Part shown: one piece after another, positions 36,001 through 44,120 of the stretch
Numbering within the stretch: the stretch's first letter is position 1
Layout of the letters: each line of letters opens with the position of its first letter
Source of the DNA: an uncultured Collinsella sp.
GTDB taxonomy: Bacteria > Actinomycetota > Coriobacteriia > Coriobacteriales > Coriobacteriaceae
DNA: 64,000 nucleotides
NCBI GenBank assembly: GCA_934621885.1
Contig: CAKTUH010000003.1
Span: forward strand, 12,227-76,226
Direction: 5' to 3'
Program-made: the position numbers and the translations under genes
Notes under the pieces: generated by a model
The model's input: only the letters and a program-made list of their open reading frames with translations
The model's database searches: none
What the model was told of the DNA's origin: nothing

Positions 36001-36757
36001 GGCGCATCTCCATATAGCGGTCGAAGGCCTGCTGCACCACGGCGTCGTCGATCGTCACGTCGTCCAGGACGGTGCCGAAGGTGGTGTGGCGGCAGTGGTC
36101 GGACCAGTAGGTGTCGATCACGCGGATCTCGGTGATGGTGGGGTCGCGATTCTCATCGCGGAAGTACTGCTGGCAGAAGGCGATGTCCGCCTCGTCCATG
36201 GCAAGGCCGCGCTCGGCGATAAAGGCGGCAAGGCCGGCCTCGTCGAGCTCGCGGAAGCCGTCGAGCACCTCGACGGGCTGGGGCTCGGGGGTCTCCATGT
36301 GCAGCGTCTCGGGCAGGTCGAGCGAGGCGATGCGCGCCTCGACGGGGTTCACCACGTAGTGCTTGATGGCCTCGATGGCGGCTTCGTCCAGAGCGCCCGA
36401 GATCATATAGACCTTGGCGGAGCGCACGGCGGGGCGCTCGCCCTGGCTGATTAGTTGCACGCACTCGCTGGCGGAGTCGGCGCGCTGGTCAAACTGGCCA
36501 GGCAGGAATTCGACGGCAAAGACGGCGCCATCGCTTGCAGGGAGCTCGTCGTAGGTCACATCGACCTGGGGCTCGCTAAAGACGGTCGGCACGCAGGAGC
36601 GGAAAAGCTCTTCGTCGATGCCCTCGACGTCGTAGCGGTTGATGATCCTCAGGGCCTCGATGCCCTTGATGCCGAGAATCTCGGTCAGCTCGCCCTTGAG
36701 CTGCTGAGCCTCGACGTCGAACCCGGGTTTCTTCTCCACGTAGATACGAGAGACCAT
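33011..36757 (-). CDS. purL: Phosphoribosylformylglycinamidine synthase, single-chain
   Basis: A 1,248-residue FGAM synthase that combines the synthetase and glutaminase parts in one chain. The ATP/FGAR part contains ETHNHPTEIEPFGGAATCVGG near residue 290, the second half SMSGSFEDEAGELNVPPTLISFA, and a C-terminal glutaminase domain (VVIPVFPGNNCEYDSARAFRAAG; then LGICNGFQAL with the nucleophilic Cys). Length and sequence fit the large clade II PurL of Clostridia and coriobacteria. It makes FGAM in de novo purine synthesis. The open frame extends to 36865, but MVSRIYVEKKPG is the typical start. No other pur gene is adjacent. Confidence 0.93.
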   Translation of the reverse strand: MVSRIYVEKKPGFDVEAQQLKGELTEILGIKGIEALRIINRYDVEGIDEELFRSCVPTVFSEPQVDVTYDELPASDGAVFAVEFLPGQFDQRADSASECVQLISQGERPAVRSAKVYMISGALDEAAIEAIKHYVVNPVEARIASLDLPETLHMETPEPQPVEVLDGFRELDEAGLAAFIAERGLAMDEADIAFCQQYFRDENRDPTITEIRVIDTYWSDHCRHTTFGTVLDDVTIDDAVVQQAFDRYMEMRHELGRDAKPVCLMDMGTIGAKYLKKTGVMTDVDESEEINACTVKVKVDVDGEEQDWLFLFKNETHNHPTEIEPFGGAATCVGGAIRDPLSGRSYVYQAMRVTGAGDPTVPVSETLEGKLPQRKLVTTAAAGYSSYGNQIGLATGQVNELYHPGYVAKRMEVGAVVGATPANHVRRECPAPTDKIILLGGRTGRDGIGGATGSSKTQNTESIETSGAEVQKGNAPVERKLQRLFRRGDACRLIKRCNDFGAGGVSVAVGELADGLYVDLDTVTKKYDGLDGTELAISESQERMACAVADGDVEEFMGYAAEENLEATVIAEVTAEPRMRMAWNGVAIVDLSREFLNSNGAPKHQVAHVCARSVWQPSWAGTTLAERMTSLVTDLNVASNKGLSERFDSTIGAATVLMPFGGKTQLTPSSAMVAKFPVDGETTTASAMAWGFNPYLMEADQFAGAYLSVVESIAKLVAAGFEHKRAYLSFQEYFERLRTEAERWGKPMAAVLGALMAQVDLGAGAIGGKDSMSGSFEDEAGELNVPPTLISFAVAVGKAARAVSPEFKGLTHRVVRIAPATYGEDYRPDAQQLLAAFDAVEALTATGDALAISTPGYGCGAESLFKMCVGNQIGIELAEDVDVESLFTPLYGSFIVELAEDAELPEVADGIVVEPLGTTVEGYVIDTGSEIIELSELQETWESGIEGVFAYRSAGETAEVETIDYRAKDIHVYGGAKIARPRVVIPVFPGNNCEYDSARAFRAAGAEADTFVINNLTPEAVAESTHELARRIRQSQIVMIPGGFSGGDEPDGSAKFITAFFRAPEVTEAVRDLLKARDGLMLGICNGFQALVKLGLVPYGDIVDATPDAPTLTFNTIGRHQSRLVRTRISSNLSPWLSQCSLDDPYTVAISHGEGRFVANDEVLAQLIANGQVATQYVGEDGKPSMDLSVNPNGSALAIEGITSPDGRVLGKMGHAERRGDNLYRNVPEHVPGDKFMPIFESGVAYFA

Positions 36758-36941
36758 TGGTTCCTGCCTTCCTGATCGGTTGGGCGTACGGTACGGTATG
36801 CGGCAGCGGTCGGTTTGCGGGGCAAGCCTCGCGGTCGCCTTGAGCCACATGTTTGTAAACCTCACTATGATACGACAGCTCGCGGCGCGTTGAGGACGGC
36901 GAGGGTGCTACAGTGAAGCGCAAACAAGAGAAAGGCATCAC

Positions 36942-38504
36942 ATGGCATTCGTTTCGCTCGCCATCATCGCGCTCGTGGCCTTTGCGAGTCCCTTTATCGC
37001 CTCGGCGATTCCTGGAAAGCCCGTTCCCGAGACGGTCTTTTTGCTCGTGTTCGGCGCGGTGCTAGGCCCGCATATGCTCGGCGTCATTCATGTGGACGCC
37101 GAGGTCTCGCTCGTGTCCGAGCTCGGCTTGGCCTTTTTGTTCCTGCTCGCCGGCTTTGAGATCGACCCTAAGAACATTACGGGTGTGGAGGGGCGCTATG
37201 GCTTGGCGACGTGGGTTGTCACGTTTGGCATCGCCTGGCTTGCCGTGCGCTTTACGCCGTGGTTCTCGGTCAGTCACTTCGACGGTATCGCCGTGACGCT
37301 CGCCTTGACCTCGACGGCGCTTGGAGCGCTCATGCCCATCTTGCGCGAGCGGTTGCTTGCCGGAACGCGCGTCGGTGATTCGATTCTCGCCTATGGTACG
37401 TGGGGCGAGCTCGGCCCCGTGCTCGCCATGTCGGTGCTGCTGTCTGCCCGTACGGGTATCGAGACGCTGCTGATCTTGGGCCTGTTCGCCGTGGTGTGTG
37501 TGCTGCTTGCCGTGGTTCCCAGCCGCTCCAAACGCGTCGGCAGCCGCTTCTTTGCGTTTGTCGAGGAGCGCGCCGACACCACGTCGCAGACCTTCGTGCG
37601 CCTGACGGTGCTTATTTTGGTCACGCTCGTGGCGTTCTCGGCCATCTTTAGCCTTGATATCGTGTTGGGCGCTTTTGCCGCCGGCTTCGTCCTGCGCTAT
37701 ATCATCCCCGAGGGCAACCATACGCTCGAGACCAAGCTCGACGGCCTGGCCTACGGCTTTTTGATCCCGGTGTTCTTTACCGTGTCGGGCGCAAAGATCG
37801 ATCTGACGGCCGTGGTGTCGCGCCCCGGGCTGCTCGCGGGCTTTATCGTGGCGTTGTTGATTATTCGTGCCGTACCTATTCTTATTTCTATGAGCATTTG
37901 TCCTGCGACGCGCGATGTGTCGGCGTATGGCCGCATTACCGTGGCCCTGTACTGCACCACGGCGCTGCCGATTATCGTTGCCGTGACGAGCGTGGCCGTC
38001 AACGCGGGTGCGCTGTCGCAAGATATTGCATCGGTCATGGTTGCCGCCGGCGCCATCACGGTATTCTTGATGCCGCTGCTCGCGCAGCTCTTCTATCGCG
38101 TGGTCGACGCCGCGCCGGTTGCCGCCGTGGCAGAAGTTGCCGAGCGCCCTGCCGAGGCACTCGATATCCTGCGTGCCCATCACGATTTGGCGAGTCTGCT
38201 CGCACGAGAGCACGAGCTGCTGACCTCGCATGGCCATGGTCGCGTATTCGAGGGCCTGCCTACGCTCGATACGATTGCCGAGCGTCTTTCCGCCGAGGCG
38301 GCGAGCGGCCACATCGATGCCCGCATCGTGGACGCGGCGCACCTGCTTGCCGACAAGACCTATGGAGACGAGGTCGACCCGTCCGAGCTGACTCCGCGCG
38401 AGCGTCGCCGCCTGGAGCGCGCCAAGCTCGCCGTGCGCGAATACCGCCGCCGCATGCTGGAGCTCTATGCGAGCGATGAAGCCCAGGACGACGACGGTAA
38501 ATAA
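36942..38504 (+). CDS. Cation:proton antiporter (CPA2/KefB-like)
   Basis: A 520-residue membrane protein. About 12 hydrophobic segments cover residues 1-390 (LFLLAGFEIDPKN and GAFAAGFVLRYIIPEG are typical of the Na+/H+ exchanger fold). The last 130 residues are a soluble, Arg/Glu/Ala-rich helical tail. There is no RCK/TrkA-N NAD-binding domain, so it is not a classical KefB. The ion cannot be told. GAAAGG precedes the ATG. It is divergent from purL. Confidence 0.85.
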   Translation: MAFVSLAIIALVAFASPFIASAIPGKPVPETVFLLVFGAVLGPHMLGVIHVDAEVSLVSELGLAFLFLLAGFEIDPKNITGVEGRYGLATWVVTFGIAWLAVRFTPWFSVSHFDGIAVTLALTSTALGALMPILRERLLAGTRVGDSILAYGTWGELGPVLAMSVLLSARTGIETLLILGLFAVVCVLLAVVPSRSKRVGSRFFAFVEERADTTSQTFVRLTVLILVTLVAFSAIFSLDIVLGAFAAGFVLRYIIPEGNHTLETKLDGLAYGFLIPVFFTVSGAKIDLTAVVSRPGLLAGFIVALLIIRAVPILISMSICPATRDVSAYGRITVALYCTTALPIIVAVTSVAVNAGALSQDIASVMVAAGAITVFLMPLLAQLFYRVVDAAPVAAVAEVAERPAEALDILRAHHDLASLLAREHELLTSHGHGRVFEGLPTLDTIAERLSAEAASGHIDARIVDAAHLLADKTYGDEVDPSELTPRERRRLERAKLAVREYRRRMLELYASDEAQDDDGK

Positions 38505-38520
38505 CGAGATGCTTCCCTAG

Positions 38521-38691
38521 GGGAAGGCGCGTCCCACTTTAAAGACCCGAAACGGGACGCAGTTTCCGCATTGGACCCCATCGGGAAACCACATCCCAGA
38601 ATGGACGCTCAGGGCGGGATGCAGTTTCCGCGAGAGGCTCGTTAGGGAAAGCGCATCCCATTCTGAGCCGGAATTCTGGGACACGGCTTCC
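38521..38691. repeat. Three tandem 62-bp palindromic units
   Basis: Units begin at 38521, 38583 and 38645 with GGGAA(A/G) and have a spacing of exactly 62 bases. Each starts GGGAA-N4-5-(A/G)TCCCA and, 33 bases on, has GGGA(C/T)(G/A)C followed by (G/T)(T/C)TTCC, so each unit can fold on itself. The third ends at about 38691. Divergence between units is large outside these blocks. No spacer pattern or cas gene is present, so this is not a CRISPR array. Confidence 0.75.
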
Positions 38692-38703
38692 ACTTCAAAC
38701 AGA

Positions 38704-38748
38704 AGAAGGCGCGCTGTCTGCGGTTGATGCAGGCAGCGCGCCTTTTGC
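38704..38748 (+). terminator. Terminator after the antiporter gene
   Basis: Arms of 16 bases at about 38706-38721 (AAGGCGCGCTG...) and 38729-38744 with one mismatch, followed by TTTT. Lies after the 62-bp units and before the convergent SDR gene at 38790. Confidence 0.8.
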
Positions 38749-38789
38749 GCAAGACCCTGTTGAAGGTTGAGGCCGAAGCCTGCTACTCC

Positions 38790-39539
38790 TTAGGAGCGGG
38801 CTGCTCCGTCGACGGGGAGGATGGCGCCCGTGACATAGGAGGACATGTCGCTTGCCAGGAAGACGAAGGCGTTGGCGACGTCCTCGGGCTCGCCCATGCG
38901 ACCGAGCGGAATAGTGGCGATGATGGGCTTGATGACCTCTTCGGGCAGGTTGGCGACCATATCGGTCTTGGTTACGCCTGGGGCAACGGCGTTGACGCGG
39001 ATGCCCATGGGGGCGAGCTCGCGCGAGAGCGACTGGACCATGCCGTTGACGGCAAACTTGGACGTGGGGTAACCGACGCCGGAGGGCTGGCCGTACTTGG
39101 CGACCATCGAGCTTGTGGTAGTGATGGTGCCGCCGTGGCCGGCCTCGGTCATAATCTTGGCGGCAGCCTGGTGACCGTTAAAGACGGCGACGACGTTAAG
39201 GTCCATAACCTTGGCGAACTCCTCGGCCGTGTAGTCCAAAAGGGGTGAGCGCTGGGAGATGCCAGCGTTGTTGACGACCGTGTCCAGGCCGCCCATGTCG
39301 GCGGCTGCCTGGGTAAAGGCCTCGGTTACGGCCTCGAGCGAGGTGAGGTCGCAGGAACGGCCCCAGATCTTGGCCTCGGGATAGGCTGCGGTCAGCTTCT
39401 CAACGGCGGCGTCGGCGGTCTCCTGGCGAGAGCCAAAGACGGTGACGGCAGCGCCTTCCTCAATAAAACGGCAGGCGATGGCATAGCCGATACCGCGCGT
39501 GCCTCCGGTGATGATTGCTTTCTTACCCTCGAGCAACAT
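38790..39539 (-). CDS. SDR oxidoreductase, 3-oxoacyl-ACP reductase-like
   Basis: A 249-residue short-chain dehydrogenase. The NAD(P)-binding motif is ITGGTRGIG (residues about 9-17), NNAGIS is near 85, and the active-site Ser (TTTSSMV) and YPTSK follow, all in typical spacing. C-terminal residues (PVDGA) are the SDR end motif. FabG-type enzymes and sugar or steroid dehydrogenases share this plan, so substrate is open. GGAGG precedes ATG 39539. It is the last minus-strand gene before the convergent antiporter; hom lies upstream. Confidence 0.85.
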   Translation of the reverse strand: MLLEGKKAIITGGTRGIGYAIACRFIEEGAAVTVFGSRQETADAAVEKLTAAYPEAKIWGRSCDLTSLEAVTEAFTQAAADMGGLDTVVNNAGISQRSPLLDYTAEEFAKVMDLNVVAVFNGHQAAAKIMTEAGHGGTITTTSSMVAKYGQPSGVGYPTSKFAVNGMVQSLSRELAPMGIRVNAVAPGVTKTDMVANLPEEVIKPIIATIPLGRMGEPEDVANAFVFLASDMSSYVTGAILPVDGAARS

Positions 39540-39693
39540 GGTGCCTCCATTCTTCGGGGGTGTGGACATACGCAGCACATCATAGTGGCGGTCCAAAACG
39601 AGCACGTTCGCTTGTCGGTGAGCGGTACCCCCGGTTGTCAATGAGCGGTCGAGTTGTTCAAACGTAAGCCACGCCAATGTGCTCCCAGCGCGC

Positions 39694-39728
39694 AAACAAA
39701 AAGCTCCCGTCCAAGACCGGACGGGAGC
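39694..39728 (-). terminator. Terminator of homoserine dehydrogenase gene
   Basis: Perfect 10-base arms GCTCCCGTCC (39703-39712) and GGACGGGAGC (39719-39728) with a six-base loop; the A-rich left flank gives a T tract on the minus strand. Confidence 0.85.
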
Positions 39729-39762
39729 CCATCAACATATATGTCGTATGGCGAGAACCGAA

Positions 39763-41106
39763 CTAGTTGGCCATAACGCCTTCGGTCCAGGCCTCGACGT
39801 CCTCAATGCGCAGGACGTTTGCAACCTCGGCCACGCAGTCGACGCCTGCAAGCTCGGCGGCGGCAGCCTGGACGTCCTTCTCGAGCGCGCGGTGCGTCAG
39901 GAAGATGACCGAGCAGGTGTCGGTGACGCCCGACTTGCCATCCTCGACCTGGTTGATGAGCGAGATCGAGATGTTGTGCTTGGCGAAGATATCGACCGTC
40001 TCGGACAGGGCGCCCACGCGGTCGGCAACCTTCAGGCGCACATAGTACTTGGTCTGGAGCTCGTCCATGGGCTTAAAGGCGAGGTTGTGACCGTAGGGCT
40101 CGATCTCGGGCAGCGGTGCCACGCCGCGGCTGATCTGCTCGGAGAGCGACAGGATATCGCCCACGACGGCGCTCGCGGTGGGGAAGGAGCCTGCGCCGGC
40201 ACCGTAGAACATGGTCTCGCCCACAGCGTCGCCCACCACGTAGACGGCGTTCATGGCGCCGTTGACCTTGGCGAGCATGTGGTCGGCAGGGATCAGCGTG
40301 GGGTGCACGCGGACGTCGACACCGGCATCGGTGTTGCGGGCGATGCCCAGCAGCTTGATGGTGTAGCCGAGCTCGCGGGCCTGGGCGATGTCCTCGGCGC
40401 CGATGGTGCGGATACCCTGCTGGTAGACGTCATCGGTGGTCACGCGGGTGCCAAAGCCGATGGAGGCGAGGATGGCCGTCTTGCTGGCGGCATCGAAGCC
40501 GTCGACGTCGGCGGACGGGTCGGCCTCGGCGTAGCCCTTGGCCTGGGCGTCGGCGAGCACGTCAGCGTAATCGGCGCCCTCGGCGTCCATGCGCGACAGG
40601 ATGTAGTTGGTGGTGCCGTTGAGGATGCCTGCGATGGTCAGGATCTTGTTGCCCACCAGGTCGTGCTCGAGCGTGCTGACGATGGGGATACCGCCGCCGC
40701 AGCTGGCCTCACATTTGATCTGCACGCCGCACTCACGCGCCTTCTCGGCGAGTGTCTCGACGTGACGGCCGAGCAGGGCCTTGTTGGCGGAGACGACGTG
40801 CTTGCCGTTCTCAAAGGCCGTGGTAAAGATCTCGGTCGCGGGGTGCTCGCCGCCGATCAGCTCGACGACGATGTCGACGGCGGGGTCGGTGACGACGTCG
40901 TGCCAGTCGCTCGTAAAGGCCTCGCGCTCAATACCGGCGGCTTCGGCCTGCTCCCAGGCAAGCGCGCAGGCGCGGGTCAGCTTAAGGTCGATGCCGTAGG
41001 CGGCCAGGTACTCATCGTGGTGGCTCTTGATCAGACGAGCCACGCCGCCGCCGACGGTTCCCAGACCGATCAGGCCGACGTTCACGGTGCGCAGGGGTTC
41101 GCTCAT
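39763..41106 (-). CDS. hom: Homoserine dehydrogenase
   Basis: A 447-residue enzyme. The NAD(P)-binding Rossmann part begins VGLIGLGTVGGGVARL, the catalytic region includes GGGIPIVSTLEHDLVG and LNGTTNYILSRM, and the C-terminal 80 residues are an ACT domain (RLKVADRVGALSETVDIFAKH). It reduces aspartate semialdehyde to homoserine, feeding threonine and methionine synthesis; the ACT domain is the likely threonine feedback site. AAGGAGC precedes the ATG. No thrB or thrC lies nearby. It is divergent from the liv operon. Confidence 0.93.
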   Translation of the reverse strand: MSEPLRTVNVGLIGLGTVGGGVARLIKSHHDEYLAAYGIDLKLTRACALAWEQAEAAGIEREAFTSDWHDVVTDPAVDIVVELIGGEHPATEIFTTAFENGKHVVSANKALLGRHVETLAEKARECGVQIKCEASCGGGIPIVSTLEHDLVGNKILTIAGILNGTTNYILSRMDAEGADYADVLADAQAKGYAEADPSADVDGFDAASKTAILASIGFGTRVTTDDVYQQGIRTIGAEDIAQARELGYTIKLLGIARNTDAGVDVRVHPTLIPADHMLAKVNGAMNAVYVVGDAVGETMFYGAGAGSFPTASAVVGDILSLSEQISRGVAPLPEIEPYGHNLAFKPMDELQTKYYVRLKVADRVGALSETVDIFAKHNISISLINQVEDGKSGVTDTCSVIFLTHRALEKDVQAAAAELAGVDCVAEVANVLRIEDVEAWTEGVMAN

Positions 41107-41355
41107 AGATAGCTCCTTCGTGCATCTGTATGGATGATTGACCAGTTAAGGTTGAGTGCATTCTAGCGTGAACCGAGGGCGCGTGCTCGCCAGGCAACAG
41201 GAGCCGCACAAAACGCTACCCCCGAAACGCTGCGGAAACATTGGAAACACGCTCGCTACAAACGAAGTTCCGTAACAAACTGTCAACGTTTGAACCATAA
41301 GGTTTGCCCTGTACCGCAAGACGGCCGCACCGCGGCCAGCGAAAAGGGGGACACC

Positions 41356-42522
41356 ATGTTCAACATCAACAGCACGCTCAGCCGTAGGAACTTCCTCGCC
41401 GGCGCCGCCGCGCTCGGTAGCACCGTCGCGCTTGCCGGTTGTTCGTCGGGTGGCTCGGATGGCGGCTCCGCCGATGAAGACGGCGCATTCAAGATCGGTG
41501 TCATCGGCCCTCTGACCGGTGCCGCGGCAACCTATGGCGTCTCGGTCGAGAAGGGCGCCAAGCTTGCCGTCAAGGATTTCTCGACCAAGGACCTCAAGCT
41601 CTCGCTTAAGTCCGAGGACGACGTCGCCGACGGCGAGAAGGCCATCAACGCCTTCAATACCCTGTGCGACTGGGGCATGCAGGCGCTCGTCGGCCCCGTC
41701 ACCACCGGTGCCGCCGTCGCCGTCTCGGGCGAGATTGTCGACGACATGCTCATGGTCACGCCTTCTGCCTCGTCGCTCGACGTCACCAAGGACAAGACCA
41801 CGGTCTTCCAGGTCTGCTTCACCGATCCCACCATGGGCACGAGCGCCGCGAAGTTCTTGGCCGAGAAGTATGCGGACGCCAAGATCGCCCTGTTCTATAA
41901 CTCCGGCGATACGTACAGCTCGGGCGTTGCCGACGCCTTTGCCGAGCAGGCCAAGGCATCCAAGCTCGACATCGTCGATATCGAGACCTTTAAGGACGAC
42001 TCTTCCACGAGCTTTACCAACCAGCTCACCAAGGCCAAGGAGGCCGGCGCCACGCTTATCTTTGCCCCGATCTATTACACGCCGGCGTCCGTCCTGCTCA
42101 AGAACGCCAAGGACATGGGCTACGACATGACGCTCATGGGCACCGACGGCATGGACGGTCTGCTCTCCGTTGAGGGCTTCGATACCTCCCTTGCCGAGGG
42201 CGTGCTGCTCATGACCCCGTTCTCCGCCGACGACGAGAAGAATGCCGACTTCGTCAAGGCCTACAAGGAGGAGTACGACGAGACCCCCAACCAGTTTGCC
42301 GCCGACGCCTACGACTGCGTCCACGCGATCGCCGAGGCTATCGACAAGGCCGGCATCGACACGACGGCAGACGGTGCCGACATTGCCGCCGACCTTGCCA
42401 AGGCCATGCGCAAGATTAAGATCGATGGCCTGACCGGCGAGCTCACCTGGAACGACGAGGGCCAGGTCGAGAAGCCCGCTACGGCCTATGTGATTCAGGA
42501 CGGCAAGTACATCGCCGCCTAA
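41356..42522 (+). CDS. Branched-chain amino-acid ABC transporter, binding protein 1
   Basis: A 388-residue lipoprotein. SRRNFLAG at the start is Tat-like; LAGC with Cys near residue 32 is the lipobox. The mature part is the type I periplasmic binding fold of LivK/LivJ (KIGVIGPLTGAAATYGVS, MVTPSASSLDVTKDK, VGPVTTGAAVAVSGEI). GGGGG lies before ATG 41356. It is followed by a paralogue at 42794 that shares long near-identical stretches, especially from about residue 215 to 345. Confidence 0.9.
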   Translation: MFNINSTLSRRNFLAGAAALGSTVALAGCSSGGSDGGSADEDGAFKIGVIGPLTGAAATYGVSVEKGAKLAVKDFSTKDLKLSLKSEDDVADGEKAINAFNTLCDWGMQALVGPVTTGAAVAVSGEIVDDMLMVTPSASSLDVTKDKTTVFQVCFTDPTMGTSAAKFLAEKYADAKIALFYNSGDTYSSGVADAFAEQAKASKLDIVDIETFKDDSSTSFTNQLTKAKEAGATLIFAPIYYTPASVLLKNAKDMGYDMTLMGTDGMDGLLSVEGFDTSLAEGVLLMTPFSADDEKNADFVKAYKEEYDETPNQFAADAYDCVHAIAEAIDKAGIDTTADGADIAADLAKAMRKIKIDGLTGELTWNDEGQVEKPATAYVIQDGKYIAA

Positions 42523-42793
42523 GAGCGTATAAAACGCAACCGGTGAGGCTCCTTTATTCAGGGCGAGGACGCTTGTAACAGAATGGAAACATTACTTTTA
42601 CACAATAAAGTGGCAGACCTGCATAAAGCGGTAAAAATACGCAGAAATATGGATAAAAGGACAAACCGAAAGAAAAGTTGAAATAATCGCCACTTTTCTT
42701 AACTAAAGCGTCTACTATTTTGCGAACGCCGAACACGGCGAAGGATGGCCTGTCGGGTAATCGAAACCCGACGAGATTTGAGAGGAGAGCCGC
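42523..42793. promoter_or_regulatory. AT-rich region between the two binding-protein genes
   Basis: A 271-base gap, clearly AT-richer than the flanking genes around 42590-42720. TTGAAA at 42678-42683 and TACTAT at 42713-42718 are candidate promoter boxes but are too far apart for one promoter. A perfect GTCGGGT/ACCCGAC hairpin spans 42752-42772 just before the second gene's ribosome site. Likely a second promoter for the operon. Confidence 0.4.
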
Positions 42794-43981
42794 ATGTCGA
42801 GCCTCACCGGTAAGTCATTGAACCCTGTTATGAATCGCAGGAGCGTTATCGCGAGCGCAGCAGGTCTGGGGGCGATGTCTATTCTAGCTGGCTGCTCCTC
42901 CAACGGCGGCGATAGCGGTTCCGCTTCGAGCGACGCTTCGTTTAAGATCGGTACCATCGGCCCGCTGACCGGTGCAAATGCCTCCTATGGCAAGTCCGTT
43001 ACTCAGGCCGTTGAGCTTGGCTGCAAGGATTTCTCCACCAAGGAGCTTCCGCTTGCCAGCAAGGCCGAGGACGATCAGGCCGACGGCGAGAAGGCCGTCA
43101 ACGCCTTTAATAATCTTCTGGACTGGGGTATGCAGGCCCTCGTCGGCCCGACCACCACGGGCGCATCGGTTGCCGTTGCAGCCGAGTGCGGCAAGGACCC
43201 CGAGACGTTCATGATCACCCCGTCCGCGTCTTCCGAGGACGTCACCAAGGGCAAGGATTGCGTCTTCCAGGTTTGCTTTACCGACCCCAACCAGGGCGTC
43301 AACGCTGCCAAGTTCCTGGCCGAGAAGTATGCGGACGAGAAGTTCGTTCTGTTCTATAACTCTGGCGATGCCTATTCTTCGGGTATTGCCGATGCCTTTA
43401 AGGCCCAGGCCGCTGAGTCCAAGCTCGAGATCGTCGACGAGGAGACCTTTAAGGACGACTCCTCCACGAGCTTTACCAACCAGCTGACCAAGGCCAAGCA
43501 GGCCGGCGCCACCATGATCTTCGCGCCGATCTATTACACGCCGGCGTCCGTCCTGCTCAAGAACGCTAAGGACATGGGCTACGACGTCAAGATGATGGGC
43601 TGCGACGGCATGGACGGCATCTTGGGCGTGGAGGGCTTCGACACCTCCCTTGCCGAGGGGCTGCTGCTCATGACCCCGTTCTCCGCCGACGACGAGAAGA
43701 ACGCCGATTTCGTCAACGCTTACAAGGATAAGTATGGCGATACCCCCGACCAGTTTGCCGCCGACGCCTACGACGGCGTGCATGCTGTGGTCGAGGCTCT
43801 CAAGGAGGCCGGTCTGGGTGTCGACGCCGACCCCACCGAGGTCGCCGAGAAGCTGCCCGAGGCTATGCTCAAGATCACCGTTGACGGTCTGACCGGCAAG
43901 CTTTCCTGGAACGACAAGGGCCAGGTCCAGAAGGACCCGACGGCGTACGTCATCACCGACGGCAAGTACGTACAGGCCTAG
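42794..43981 (+). CDS. Branched-chain amino-acid ABC transporter, binding protein 2
   Basis: A 395-residue LivK-type lipoprotein with a lipobox (LAGC, Cys near residue 36). The core matches the first binding protein closely: TFKDDSSTSFTNQLTKAK and APIYYTPASVLLKNAKDMGY are shared unchanged, and long blocks differ at few positions. The first ~60 mature residues and the tail diverge. A tandem duplication with some exchange is likely. GAGAGGAGA precedes the ATG. It is separated from livH by an attenuator-like region. Confidence 0.9.
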   Translation: MSSLTGKSLNPVMNRRSVIASAAGLGAMSILAGCSSNGGDSGSASSDASFKIGTIGPLTGANASYGKSVTQAVELGCKDFSTKELPLASKAEDDQADGEKAVNAFNNLLDWGMQALVGPTTTGASVAVAAECGKDPETFMITPSASSEDVTKGKDCVFQVCFTDPNQGVNAAKFLAEKYADEKFVLFYNSGDAYSSGIADAFKAQAAESKLEIVDEETFKDDSSTSFTNQLTKAKQAGATMIFAPIYYTPASVLLKNAKDMGYDVKMMGCDGMDGILGVEGFDTSLAEGLLLMTPFSADDEKNADFVNAYKDKYGDTPDQFAADAYDGVHAVVEALKEAGLGVDADPTEVAEKLPEAMLKITVDGLTGKLSWNDKGQVQKDPTAYVITDGKYVQA

Positions 43982-44013
43982 TAGGCCGCCTTACATAGAG
44001 CGGTTTTGATCCC

Positions 44014-44074
44014 AAGCAGGGGAGGTTTTGGCCTTCCCTGCTTGCTTGGTATCTAGGGACGATGTAACGTCCCT
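44014..44074 (+). promoter_or_regulatory. Two leader hairpins between binding-protein 2 and livH
   Basis: Arms AAGCAGGGGAGG (44014-44025) and CCTTCCCTGCTT (44032-44043) pair with one mismatch. A second hairpin, AGGGACG (44055-44061) and CGTCCCT (44068-44074), is perfect and followed by GTTTCG. Placed between the binding protein and the permease genes, they may reduce or time read-through, giving more binding protein than permease. Confidence 0.6.
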
Positions 44075-44120
44075 GTTTCGTACATCAACTGGAAACCTAT
44101 TCGAAAGGGGGATGTGGAAC

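Noticed and set aside
32927..36454. A 1,175-codon open frame antisense to purL
   Set aside because: In GC-rich DNA, strong third-base bias leaves long antisense frames; the translation is Gly/Leu/Asp-rich and lacks any known domain.
38521..38691. Possible CRISPR array
   Set aside because: Three units of 62 bases without identical short repeats and unique spacers, and no cas genes nearby.
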